Assembly: GCA_038241115.1 (NCBI GenBank)
Contig: JBBRGA010000037.1
Span: 1-24,569, forward strand
DNA from: JANYJJ01 sp038241115
GTDB taxonomy: Bacteria > Pseudomonadota > Gammaproteobacteria > Burkholderiales > Burkholderiaceae_C
DNA length: 24,569 nt
Direction of reading: 5' to 3'
Both the position numbers and the translations under genes were made by a program. Positions 6,853-15,407 of this stretch are shown one piece after another (position 1 is the first letter of the stretch; each line of letters starts with the position of its first letter). The notes under the pieces were generated by a model. It did no database searches and had not been told where the DNA came from. It saw only the letters and a program-made list of their open reading frames with translations.

Positions 6853-7908
6853 TCAAGCCACGCACTGCTCCAAGCCTTGCAAAAATATATCTTGAGGAAG
6901 ATCGATGCCGATGAACACCATCTTGCTCGTCTTTTTCTCGCCGGGCATCCAGCGCGGCCCCATGTCGCTGCCCATGAGCTGATGCACGCCTTGGAAGATG
7001 ACTTTGCGGTCGCTGCCCTTCATGTGCAAAACGCCCTTGTAGCGCAGCATCTTGGGGCCGTAGACCTGAACAATGGCGCCCAGAAAGTCTTCCAGCTTGG
7101 CTGGGTTGAGGGCTTTGTCGGACCGGAAGACGAACGACTTCACATCGTCGTCGTGAGCATGGTGGTGCGGATGGTCGCAGTTTTCGTCGTGAACGTGATC
7201 ATGGCCGTGGTCGTGAGATTCATGGCCATGAGATTTATGGGCATGCGCATCGGGCTTCAAAAAGTCAGGGTCTATGTCGAGCTTGGCGTTCAGGTTGAAA
7301 CCCTTCAAATCAAACACTTTTGCCAGCGCGACCTCGCCAAAGTTAACGGCGGTTTGAGGCGCGCGCGGGTTCATGTGCTTCACGCGATGTTTGAGCGCCT
7401 CCAGCGCAGCGGGCTCCACCAAATCGGCCTTGCTGAAGAAAATTTGGTCGGCAAAACCAACCTGCATGCGGGCTTCCTGGCGATCGTTGAGTTGCTGTTG
7501 ACCGTGCACAGAATCAACCAAAGTGAGGATCGAGTCGAGCAAATAGCTCTCGGCAATTTCATCGTCCATGAAGAAAGTTTGCGCCACCGGGCCAGGATCG
7601 GCCAGGCCGGTGGTTTCAATCACCACGCGGTCGAATTGCAACTCGCCTTTGCGCTTTTTCTCGGCCAGATCGGCCAGTGTGGTGCGCAGGTCTTCGCGGA
7701 TGGAGCAGCACACGCAGCCGTTGTTGAGCTGAATGATTTGCTCGTTGCTGTCTTGCACCAGAATTTCGTTGTCAATGTTTTCGGTGCCAAATTCGTTTTC
7801 GATCACGGCGATTTTTTGGCCGTGGGCCTCGGTCAACACGCGCTTCAGCAAAGTGGTTTTACCCGAGCCGAGAAAGCCGGTGAGGATGGTGGCGGGGATG
7901 AGGGCCAT
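6853..7908 (-). CDS. CobW/COG0523-family zinc-binding GTPase
   Basis: The 351-residue G3E GTPase has a Walker A motif GFLGSGKT (residues 11-18) and the diagnostic metal-binding GCVCC motif (Cys65, Cys67, Cys68). It also has an ETTGLADP switch (98-105), the SKAD guanine-specificity motif (159-162) and a histidine-rich loop (221-252). The C-terminal CobW_C domain follows (SFVFRSDKALNPAKLEDFL onward). Such proteins bind zinc or another metal and are thought to deliver it to client enzymes using GTP. Cobalamin-synthesis genes are not nearby, so a zinc-chaperone role (YeiR/ZagA-like) is more likely than CobW proper. The ATG at 7908 has AAGGAA upstream and opens directly into the P-loop strand. The in-frame ATG at 7959 adds unmatched residues. 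It is divergent from corC. Confidence 0.9.
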   Translation of the reverse strand: MALIPATILTGFLGSGKTTLLKRVLTEAHGQKIAVIENEFGTENIDNEILVQDSNEQIIQLNNGCVCCSIREDLRTTLADLAEKKRKGELQFDRVVIETTGLADPGPVAQTFFMDDEIAESYLLDSILTLVDSVHGQQQLNDRQEARMQVGFADQIFFSKADLVEPAALEALKHRVKHMNPRAPQTAVNFGEVALAKVFDLKGFNLNAKLDIDPDFLKPDAHAHKSHGHESHDHGHDHVHDENCDHPHHHAHDDDVKSFVFRSDKALNPAKLEDFLGAIVQVYGPKMLRYKGVLHMKGSDRKVIFQGVHQLMGSDMGPRWMPGEKKTSKMVFIGIDLPQDIFLQGLEQCVA

Positions 7909-7970
7909 GATGATTTCCTTTGAAAGTTCAGCGAGTGTCTTGGGGCGCGTGCACCGCAATCAGCGCAACC

Positions 7971-7992
7971 TGACAAGCTAGCACACTTGTCA
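7971..7992. promoter_or_regulatory. Inverted repeat in the cobW/corC divergent region
   Basis: TGACAAG (7971-7977) and CTTGTCA (7986-7992) form a perfect 7-bp dyad with an 8-bp centre, 22 bp in total. This spacing suits a dimeric helix-turn-helix repressor. It lies 63 bp upstream of the cobW start and 50 bp upstream of the corC start, so it could act on either gene. It does not look like an AT-rich Zur box. The cognate regulator is unknown. Confidence 0.5.
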
Positions 7993-8041
7993 AGGGACGC
8001 CGCGGTAAGCTAGGCGCACTTTGACTCTTCGCCCCGGCGCG

Positions 8042-9097
8042 ATGGCTGACCCACAACCCCCCAGTGACTCCAGCGGCAAATCCAGCGGCAAACCCAACGG
8101 CAAGGTCGCTGACAAAACCGCAAACAGTTCTGCAAACCACGCGGCAAACCACGCGGCAAACAAAGCCACCAGCAGAACCGCGAGCAAATCCGCCGACAAA
8201 TCAGCGGAAAAATTGACCCTGCGGGTGGATCCGCGCGGTGACCTGCGGGTAGACGAGCGCGTTGACAAACGCAGCTTCTTCAAGCGTTTGGTGGAAATGG
8301 TTTCGCCCGGTCCTGATTCGCGCGATGAGCTGATGGAAACATTAGCCGACGCAGAACACCGCGATCTGATCGAGCCCGAATCGCGAATGATGCTGGAAGG
8401 CGTGTTGCGCATGGCCGACATGACGGCCGGCGACGTCATGGTGGCAACGCCGCACATCGATTCTTTGGACATCGACGCCGCCTACGACGATTTGCTGCAC
8501 TTGGTGATCGACACCGGCCACTCGCGCTTTCCAGTGTTTGAGGGCCAGCGCGACAACGTCATTGGCATCTTGATGGCGAAAGATTTGCTCAAACTGCAAC
8601 GCTCGCCCGAGCTCAATTTGCGCACCCTGTTGCGACCGGCGGTGTTTGTGCCCGAGTCCAAAGGTTTGAATGAATTGCTGCGCGATTTCCGCTCCAACCG
8701 CAACCACCTGGCCATCGTGATCGACGAATTCGGCACCACGGCCGGACTGCTGACGATTGAAGATGTGCTCGAAGAAATCGTCGGCGAGATTGAGGACGAG
8801 TTCGACGACAAAGACAGCGAGTCCAGCATCTACACATTGGCCGATGGCGGTCAGCGCGTGGCGGGTGACACCGACATCACCGAAGTCAACGCAGCGTTTG
8901 CGGCCAAGTTGTCGACCGCCGACTTCGACTCCATCGGCGGCTTGGTGGCCCACGAGCTGGGCCGCGTGCCGCGCCGCGGCGAAGCGGTGACCTTGGGCGG
9001 CTTGGTGTTCACCGTGATGCTGACTCGCGGCGGCGCGGTGCGTTGGTTCAAGGTCACCCGTGCGCCGGAAGACGCGCTGAGCACCGACGGCGGTTGA
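8042..9097 (+). CDS. corC: CorC/HlyC-family CBS-domain protein
   Basis: The 351-residue protein matches CorC (YbeX), a cytosolic two-CBS-domain protein linked to magnesium/cobalt efflux and, in recent work, to ribosome and envelope physiology. Residues from about 67 (FFKRLVEMVSPGPDSRDELMETL) lead into the first CBS domain (RMADMTAGDVMVATPHIDSLD). The second CBS domain follows (FVPESKGLNELLRDFRSNRNHLAIVIDEFG), then a CorC_HlyC domain (GDTDITEVNAAF... GGLVAHELGRVPRRGE). There are no membrane spans. The N-terminal 60 residues are unusual: Ser/Lys/Asn/Ala-rich, including an encoded 12-bp tandem repeat. The ATG at 8042 is preferred to a TTG seven codons upstream. It is eight bases from lnt, the usual corC-lnt pairing. 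Confidence 0.92.
   Translation: MADPQPPSDSSGKSSGKPNGKVADKTANSSANHAANHAANKATSRTASKSADKSAEKLTLRVDPRGDLRVDERVDKRSFFKRLVEMVSPGPDSRDELMETLADAEHRDLIEPESRMMLEGVLRMADMTAGDVMVATPHIDSLDIDAAYDDLLHLVIDTGHSRFPVFEGQRDNVIGILMAKDLLKLQRSPELNLRTLLRPAVFVPESKGLNELLRDFRSNRNHLAIVIDEFGTTAGLLTIEDVLEEIVGEIEDEFDDKDSESSIYTLADGGQRVAGDTDITEVNAAFAAKLSTADFDSIGGLVAHELGRVPRRGEAVTLGGLVFTVMLTRGGAVRWFKVTRAPEDALSTDGG
8132..8167 (+). repeat. 12-bp tandem repeat inside corC
   Basis: GCAAACCACGCG occurs twice exactly (8132-8143 and 8144-8155), and a degenerate third copy follows (8156-8167). The repeats encode Ala-Asn-His-Ala units in the low-complexity N-terminus of CorC. Slippage could change the length in frame. Confidence 0.7.
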
Positions 9098-9105
9098 CCT
9101 ACCGC

Positions 9106-10677
9106 ATGCAGTGGTCCAGTGATTCGGCGCGGGACGCGCCGAAGCCCAGCTTTCCGCTGCTGCTGGACATGCTGCTGATGGCTGGCCTCGGCGCGCTGCA
9201 GACCCTCGCCTTTGTTCACACCGCATGGTGGGCGTTGCCTTGGCTGTGCATCGCAGCGCTGGCTTGGCGCGTTGCGAATGCGTCTGCAAAGCGCGCCGCC
9301 TGTCTGGGTTGGGCCTTTGGCACCGGCTGGTTGCTGGCGGGCACTTGGTGGCTCTTCATCAGCTTGCACCGCTACGGGGAACTGCCCGCCTGGATGGCGG
9401 CGTTGGCGGTGTTTGCGCTGTGCGCTTTGCTGTCGATTTATTTGGCGTTGGCGATGGCGGTTTTCGCACGATTTCGCAGCGTTGGCTGCGCTTCGAATGC
9501 GCTGCTGTTCGCCTCCGTTTGGATGCTCGCCGAGCTGGCCCGGGCCATCATCTTCACTGGATTTCCGTGGTTGGCCACGGGCTACTCACAAGTCGACGCG
9601 CCCCTTGCCTCGCTGGCCCCTTGGGCGGGTGTTTACGGCATCGGGTTCGTGGTGGCGGGCTTGTCGGCGTGGTTGTCGCTGGCTTTGATGCGCACGCGCG
9701 TGCAGCCGATGGGCTGGCTGTGGCCCGCGGGCGCGGCGACGGTCCTGTTCGCGGCCTGCGTGCTGACAACTTTCAACTTCACCCAGCCCACCGCCACACT
9801 CAGCGTGACGCTGATCCAAGGCAACATTCCCCAAGAAGAAAAGTTCGCGGTTGAACGGCAAGGCGCCGCCCTGACTTGGCATCTGGACACGCTGCTGGCG
9901 TCCAAAAGCGATCTCACCATCGCGCCTGAAACGGCCATCCCTGTGCTGCCGCAGCAGCTGCCGTCCGGCTTGTGGCAAGACATCGCCCGGCACTTTATTG
10001 ATCAAAAAAACCACGCCCTGGTCGGTGTGCCCTTGGGCGATGACGACGCGGGCTACACCAACTCAGCGGTCGGTTTCGGAGCACGCCAAGCTGAAAGCGG
10101 CGAAAACTACCGCTACGACAAGCACCACCTTGTGCCCTTCGGAGAGTTCATTCCCACAGGCTTCAAGTGGTTCACGCGGATGATGAACATACCGCTCGGC
10201 GACTTCAACCGAGGCCCCGTCACGGCGCCGTCGTTCAAAGTCAAAACCGAGCGCGTCGCCCCCAACATTTGCTACGAAGACTTGTTCGGCGAAGACTTGG
10301 CCGCGCGCTTTGTAGACGCGTCCGCAGCGCCCACGCTGTTTGCCAACATCAGCAACATCGGCTGGTTTGGCAACACGATTGCCATTGCCCAGCACCTGAA
10401 CTTGTCGCGCATGCGGGCGCTGGAGTTTCAAGTGCCCATGCTGCGCGCCACCAACACCGGCGCCACCGCTGTGATCGACCACCGAGGTGTCGTCACCAGC
10501 AGCCTGCCGCCTCACCAGCGCGGCGTGTTGCAGGCCTCCGTTCAAGGCCGCAGCGGGGTGACGCCCTTTGCTTGGTGGGCCGGCAGGTTTTACCTGTGGC
10601 CGCTGATCGCACTGGCCGCGCTGCTGGTGCTGTGGCGGGCCATGAAAGTGCGCAGACCGGCAGGCGGCGAAAGATGA
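9106..10677 (+). CDS. lnt: Apolipoprotein N-acyltransferase
   Basis: The 523-residue inner-membrane enzyme transfers the third acyl chain from phospholipid to the N-terminal cysteine of apolipoproteins, the last step of lipoprotein maturation. The N-terminal half (residues 15-230) is a set of hydrophobic helices. The periplasmic nitrilase-like domain carries the catalytic triad: Glu275 in APETAIPV, Lys339 in YDKHHLVPFGEF and Cys389 in NICYEDLFG. These match Glu267, Lys335 and Cys387 of E. coli Lnt. A last hydrophobic helix (FYLWPLIALAALLVLW) anchors the C-terminus. The ATG at 9106 is the first start after the corC stop and agrees in length with the family. The earlier in-frame start lies within corC. 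The two genes are probably co-transcribed. Confidence 0.96.
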   Translation: MQWSSDSARDAPKPSFPLLLDMLLMAGLGALQTLAFVHTAWWALPWLCIAALAWRVANASAKRAACLGWAFGTGWLLAGTWWLFISLHRYGELPAWMAALAVFALCALLSIYLALAMAVFARFRSVGCASNALLFASVWMLAELARAIIFTGFPWLATGYSQVDAPLASLAPWAGVYGIGFVVAGLSAWLSLALMRTRVQPMGWLWPAGAATVLFAACVLTTFNFTQPTATLSVTLIQGNIPQEEKFAVERQGAALTWHLDTLLASKSDLTIAPETAIPVLPQQLPSGLWQDIARHFIDQKNHALVGVPLGDDDAGYTNSAVGFGARQAESGENYRYDKHHLVPFGEFIPTGFKWFTRMMNIPLGDFNRGPVTAPSFKVKTERVAPNICYEDLFGEDLAARFVDASAAPTLFANISNIGWFGNTIAIAQHLNLSRMRALEFQVPMLRATNTGATAVIDHRGVVTSSLPPHQRGVLQASVQGRSGVTPFAWWAGRFYLWPLIALAALLVLWRAMKVRRPAGGER

Positions 10678-10700
10678 ACGCCGACCACGCACCGCGCCTC

Positions 10701-10738
10701 TAAACTCAGGTCGCCGGTTTGCGGGCAGGTCTGCAAAC
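10701..10738 (+). promoter_or_regulatory. lnt-glyQ gap: -10-like element and small inverted repeat
   Basis: The 96-bp gap holds TAAACT at 10701-10706, a plausible -10 for glyQ although no good -35 is apparent. It is followed by GTTTGC (10717-10722) and GCAAAC (10733-10738), a perfect 6-bp dyad with a 10-bp centre. The dyad could be a weak lnt terminator or a leader hairpin of the glyQS transcript. It has no T-run. Confidence 0.35.
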
Positions 10739-10773
10739 AAGCCAGCCACTTTTGTACTTTCACGAAACCCAAC

Positions 10774-11742
10774 ATGCTGACCTTCCAGCAAATCATTCTT
10801 CGCCTCCAGCAGTATTGGGACGCCCAAGGCTGCGCGCTGTTGCAACCGTATGACATGGAAGTGGGTGCGGGCACCAGCCACACCGCCACGTTCTTGCGTG
10901 CCCTCGGGCCCGAGCCCTGGAAGGCCGCGTATGTGCAGCCCAGTCGTCGCCCGAAAGACGGCCGCTACGGCAACAACCCCAACCGCCTGCAGCACTATTA
11001 CCAATACCAAGTCGTGCTCAAGCCGGCGCCAGCCGACATCCTGGAGCTGTATTTGGGGTCGCTGCAGGCGCTGGGTTTTGACCTGAAGGTGAACGACGTT
11101 CGCTTTGTCGAAGACGATTGGGAAAACCCCACGCTGGGCGCTTGGGGTCTGGGCTGGGAGGTGTGGATGAACGGCATGGAAGTCACGCAGTTCACTTACT
11201 TTCAGCAGGTTGGCGGCATTGACTGCAAACCCGTGACTGGCGAGATCACCTACGGCCTGGAACGCCTGGCGATGTATTTGCAAGGCGTGGAAAGCGTTTA
11301 CGACTTGGTCTACGCAAGCGGCGCCAACGGTGCGCCAGACTTGAAATACGGCGACGTGTTTCATCAAAACGAAGTGGAGCAAAGCACCTACAACTTCGAG
11401 CACAGCGACGTTCAGTTTTTGCTCAACGCATTCGCCGCGCACGAAAGGCAGGCCAAGCACTTGATGGCGCAGGCCTTGGCCTTGCCCGCCTATGAGCAGG
11501 TTCTGAAAGCAGCGCACAGCTTCAACTTGCTGGACGCACGAGGTGCCATCAGCGTGACCGAGCGCGCCGCCTACATGGGCCGCATTCGCACGATTTCGCG
11601 CAGCGTGGCGCAGAGCTATTTCGACAGTCGGGCGCGCTTGGGGTTTCCGCTGGCTGCGCGGGAGCGGGCCGAGGAAGTCTTGATGCAAATTGCGAACGCC
11701 GCCAAAACTGCCGCCACTGCCAACGAAAAGAAGGCCGCCTGA
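10774..11742 (+). CDS. glyQ: Glycyl-tRNA synthetase alpha subunit
   Basis: The 322-residue protein is the class II catalytic alpha subunit of the bacterial two-subunit glycyl-tRNA synthetase, which charges tRNA-Gly in the cytoplasm. It starts with the characteristic MLTFQQIILRLQQYWDAQGC. Next come QPYDMEVGAGTSHTATFLRALGPEPW, the motif-2-like QPSRRPKDGRYGNNPNRLQHYYQYQV, EDDWENPTLGAWGLGWEVW, and the motif-3-like ITYGLERLAMYLQ. Length is slightly above the usual 300 because of a C-terminal Ala/Lys-rich extension. The ATG at 10774 is fixed by the conserved N-terminus. The beta-subunit gene follows 16 bp downstream, consistent with co-expression of the heterotetramer. Confidence 0.97.
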   Translation: MLTFQQIILRLQQYWDAQGCALLQPYDMEVGAGTSHTATFLRALGPEPWKAAYVQPSRRPKDGRYGNNPNRLQHYYQYQVVLKPAPADILELYLGSLQALGFDLKVNDVRFVEDDWENPTLGAWGLGWEVWMNGMEVTQFTYFQQVGGIDCKPVTGEITYGLERLAMYLQGVESVYDLVYASGANGAPDLKYGDVFHQNEVEQSTYNFEHSDVQFLLNAFAAHERQAKHLMAQALALPAYEQVLKAAHSFNLLDARGAISVTERAAYMGRIRTISRSVAQSYFDSRARLGFPLAARERAEEVLMQIANAAKTAATANEKKAA

Positions 11743-11758
11743 TGCGGACCGCCACTTT

Positions 11759-13903
11759 ATGAGCACGAAAAATTTGCTCGTTGAACTCTTCGTCGAAGAG
11801 CTGCCACCCAAAGCCTTGAACAAGCTGGGCGACGCGTTTGCCGCCGCGCTGACCGACAGCTTGAAGGCGCAGGGCCTCACGACTGCTGACACAGTCACCA
11901 CCGCCTACGCGTCACCACGCCGCTTGGCCGCGCACATCAGTTTTGTCAGCGCCAAAGCCAACGACAAAGCAGTGACGCAAAAGCTCATGCCCACTGCCGT
12001 GGGCTTGCTGGGCGATGGCCAAGCCACGCCCGCGCTGCTGAAAAAACTGGCTACGTTGGGCGCCGACGTGTCCGTCGTGCCAAAGCTGCTGCGCCAGATG
12101 GACGGCAAAGCCGAAGCGCTGTTCTTTGACAGCCTGGTGCAAGGCGTCAATCTGAAAGACGGCTTGCAAAAAGCCCTGCTGCACGCCTTGGCCAACTTGC
12201 CCATCCCCAAGCTCATGCAGTACCAATTGACGGACGGCTGGAGCAGCGTCAGCTTCGTGCGCCCTGCGCATGGCCTGGTGGCTCTGCATGGGGCCGACTT
12301 GGTGGCGGTTGAGGCTCTGGGCTTGGCCTCGGGCCGCGTCACGCACGGTCATCGATTTGAAGCTGCCACTCCCTTGATAGCGCTGCGTCACGCTGACAGC
12401 TACGCCGAACAACTGCGCGTGGAAGGCGCAGTGATTGCCAGCTTTGCCGAGCGCCGAGCTGAAATTGCCAGGCAATTGGCCAGCCGCGCACCGAAAGGCC
12501 TGGTGCCGATCGAAGACCCGGCCTTGCTCGATGAAGTGACCGCCTTGGTCGAGCGCCCCAACGTGTTGCTGTGTCAATTTGAAGCCGAGTTCCTGGACGT
12601 GCCGCAAGAGTGCTTGATCCTGACCATGAAGGCCAACCAAAAGTATTTCCCTCTGCTTGATTCAACAGGCAAGTTGACGAACCAATTTTTGATCGTCAGC
12701 AACATCACGCCGGCCGACGCCAGCCGCGTGATCGAGGGCAACGAACGCGTGGTGCGCCCGCGTTTGAGTGATGCGAAATTCTTCTTCGATCAAGACCGAA
12801 AAAAGACGCTCGCGTCGCGCGTGGCAGGCTTGGACAAGGTGGTTTATCACGGTAAATTAGGAACGCAAGGCGAGCGCGTGGCGCGGGTGCGGGCGATTGC
12901 GAAAGGCATCGCGTCCAGCGCTTTCGCGGACGACCACATCGCTGACAAATGCAGCGACGCCGCGACCCTTGCCAAGGCCGATTTGCTTACCGACATGGTG
13001 GGCGAATTCCCTGAGCTTCAAGGCACGATGGGCAGCTATTACGCTGCACACGACGGCTTGAGCGTCGAGGTGGCCGAGGCCATTGAAGACCACTACAAAC
13101 CGCGCTTCGCGGGCGACAGCCTGCCGCGCAGCAATGTTGGTTTGGTCGTCGCACTGGCCGACAAGATGGAAACGCTGGTGGGCCTGTTTGGCATCGGCCA
13201 ATTGCCCACTGGCGACAAAGACCCGTTTGCGCTGCGGCGCCATGCACTGGGCGTGATTCGCATGCTGATCGAGCGCAAGGTGCCCGTCGATTTGCAGCAC
13301 TTGATCGCGCTGGCCGTGCTGCCGTTTTCAGAAAACACAACCGCCTCCACCACCACCGCCACCGCAGCCGCGATCGCCATCAAAGACCCCACAGTGCCGC
13401 TGCTCGCCTTCATGTACGAGCGCTTGGCGGGCGGACTGCGCGAGCAGGGCTACAGCGCGCAAGAGGTTGACGCGGTGCTGTCGCTCAAGCCAAACCGTTT
13501 GGTGGACGTGACCGACCGCCTCTCAGCCGTGCGCGCGTTTGCCGAGCTGCCCGAAGCAGCGGCCTTGGCGGCCGCCAACAAACGCGTTGGCAACATCTTG
13601 AAAAAAGTGGAAGGCGCCTTGCCCACGCAAGTAGACACGGCCCTGCTGACCGAGCCCAACGAGGTTGCGTTGTTTAAAGCCTTGAATCTGGTCGAGCCTC
13701 AAGCGAACGAGAAATTCAATCAAGGCCACTTCGCCGATTCGCTCAAAACCCTGGCCGCGCTGCGCCTGCCGGTCGATGCGTTTTTTGAAACGGTCATGGT
13801 CAACGCCGAAAACACCGCCCTGCGCAACAACCGCCTCGCCCTGCTGTCACGCCTTCACATCGCCATGAACCGCGTTGCGGATTTGGCAAAGCTGGCGGCT
13901 TGA
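11759..13903 (+). CDS. glyS: Glycyl-tRNA synthetase beta subunit
   Basis: The 714-residue protein is the tRNA-binding beta subunit that pairs with GlyQ. It opens with the typical LLVELFVEELPPKALNKLGDAF. It contains the conserved LPIPKLMQY, FVRPAHGLVALHG, CLILTMKANQKYFPLLD and AKFFFDQDRK segments, and the HD-like region KADLLTDMVGEFPELQGTMGSYYA. The C-terminus is a DALR-type anticodon-binding region ending FFETVMVNAENTALRNNRLALLSRLH. Length agrees with the family (about 690-720). The ATG at 11759 gives the conserved N-terminus. An earlier in-frame start at 11690 overlaps glyQ and adds unmatched residues. No strong Shine-Dalgarno sequence is seen, so coupling to glyQ is likely. Confidence 0.97.
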   Translation: MSTKNLLVELFVEELPPKALNKLGDAFAAALTDSLKAQGLTTADTVTTAYASPRRLAAHISFVSAKANDKAVTQKLMPTAVGLLGDGQATPALLKKLATLGADVSVVPKLLRQMDGKAEALFFDSLVQGVNLKDGLQKALLHALANLPIPKLMQYQLTDGWSSVSFVRPAHGLVALHGADLVAVEALGLASGRVTHGHRFEAATPLIALRHADSYAEQLRVEGAVIASFAERRAEIARQLASRAPKGLVPIEDPALLDEVTALVERPNVLLCQFEAEFLDVPQECLILTMKANQKYFPLLDSTGKLTNQFLIVSNITPADASRVIEGNERVVRPRLSDAKFFFDQDRKKTLASRVAGLDKVVYHGKLGTQGERVARVRAIAKGIASSAFADDHIADKCSDAATLAKADLLTDMVGEFPELQGTMGSYYAAHDGLSVEVAEAIEDHYKPRFAGDSLPRSNVGLVVALADKMETLVGLFGIGQLPTGDKDPFALRRHALGVIRMLIERKVPVDLQHLIALAVLPFSENTTASTTTATAAAIAIKDPTVPLLAFMYERLAGGLREQGYSAQEVDAVLSLKPNRLVDVTDRLSAVRAFAELPEAAALAAANKRVGNILKKVEGALPTQVDTALLTEPNEVALFKALNLVEPQANEKFNQGHFADSLKTLAALRLPVDAFFETVMVNAENTALRNNRLALLSRLHIAMNRVADLAKLAA

Positions 13904-13927
13904 GCCTTTTGCCCCGGTAGTCACCTC

Positions 13928-14544
<617 letters not shown>

Positions 14545-14545
<1 letters not shown>

Positions 14546-15369
14546 TGTCGTTCATACCGGCAAGCGCGTTCAACGCAAAACCCTCTGCGCTGCAAAGCGC
14601 ATGGTGGCGCCTGCGTTCTGTGGTGTTCATTGTTTGGATGGCGGTCACGGTGGTGCCTTGGGCCTTGGCGGTGTTGGTGTTTTCCATCTTCAAAAAAGGC
14701 GACCCGGTTTACTGGATGTGCGTGGGTTGGCTGCGCACCGCCATTTGGGGGGCGCGCGTGATTTGCGGCGTGCGCCACCGCATGGTCGGGCTGGAGAATT
14801 TGGACGCAGCTGACCGCGCCGGCGCCGTCATCGTGCTGCCCAAACACCAGTCCACCTGGGAGACGTTTGCCTTCCCTTGCCTGATGCCGCACCCGCTGGC
14901 TTATGTGTTCAAACGCGAGTTGCTTTACGTGCCGTTTTTTGGATGGGCCATGGCGCGCATGGACATGATTCACATCGACCGCAGTCGGCGCGCCGACGCC
15001 TGGATGCGCGTGGCCGAGCAAGGCCGCAAGCACATGGCAAAAGGCACCTGGGTGATCATGTTTCCAGAAGGCACACGCATCGCCCGCGGTAAGCAGGGCA
15101 CCTACAAAGCAGGCGGCACGCGCCTGGCGGTGGACACGGGCACACCGGTCATGCCGATCGCCGTGACATCGGCGGTGTGCTGGCCTCGCAAGTCGTTGAT
15201 GTTGCGTCCCGGCGTGGTCGACGTGTCGATCGGCCCGTTGATCTCGGCGGTGGGCCGCGAGCCGGCTGAAATGATGCGTGAAGTGCAGGCGTGGATCGAG
15301 GGCGAAATGCACAGACTGGATCCGGCAGCGTATGGCACCCAGCAAACCGATACGGACCCGCGCGCGTGA
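14545..15369 (+). CDS. plsC: 1-acyl-sn-glycerol-3-phosphate acyltransferase (PlsC family)
   Basis: The 274-residue membrane enzyme belongs to the PlsC/LPLAT family that makes phosphatidic acid from lysophosphatidic acid. A hydrophobic segment (residues about 25-50, VVFIVWMAVTVVPWALAVLVF) precedes the catalytic block. The acyltransferase motif is KHQSTWE: His101 followed after four residues by Glu106, where the textbook motif has Asp (HX4D). The second block FPEGTR (173-178) and a later TPVMPIAV segment are normal. The start overlaps the gmhB stop, which indicates translational coupling. The Glu variant looks like a conservative substitution, since I have the impression that related Burkholderiales proteins share it. 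The enzyme could prefer another lyso-phospholipid. Confidence 0.88.
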
Positions 15370-15407
15370 CGCTTTGGTCTTTTTTACGCCGCTTAAACTC
15401 GCCACTC

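Noticed and set aside
6877..7923. 348-codon plus-strand frame opposite the cobW-type GTPase
   Set aside because: The minus strand carries all G3E GTPase motifs. The Val/His-rich shadow has none.
10063..11901. 612-codon open frame on the minus strand across lnt and glyQ
   Set aside because: It is antisense to two clearly identified genes, its product resembles no family, and long antisense frames are common in high-GC coding DNA.
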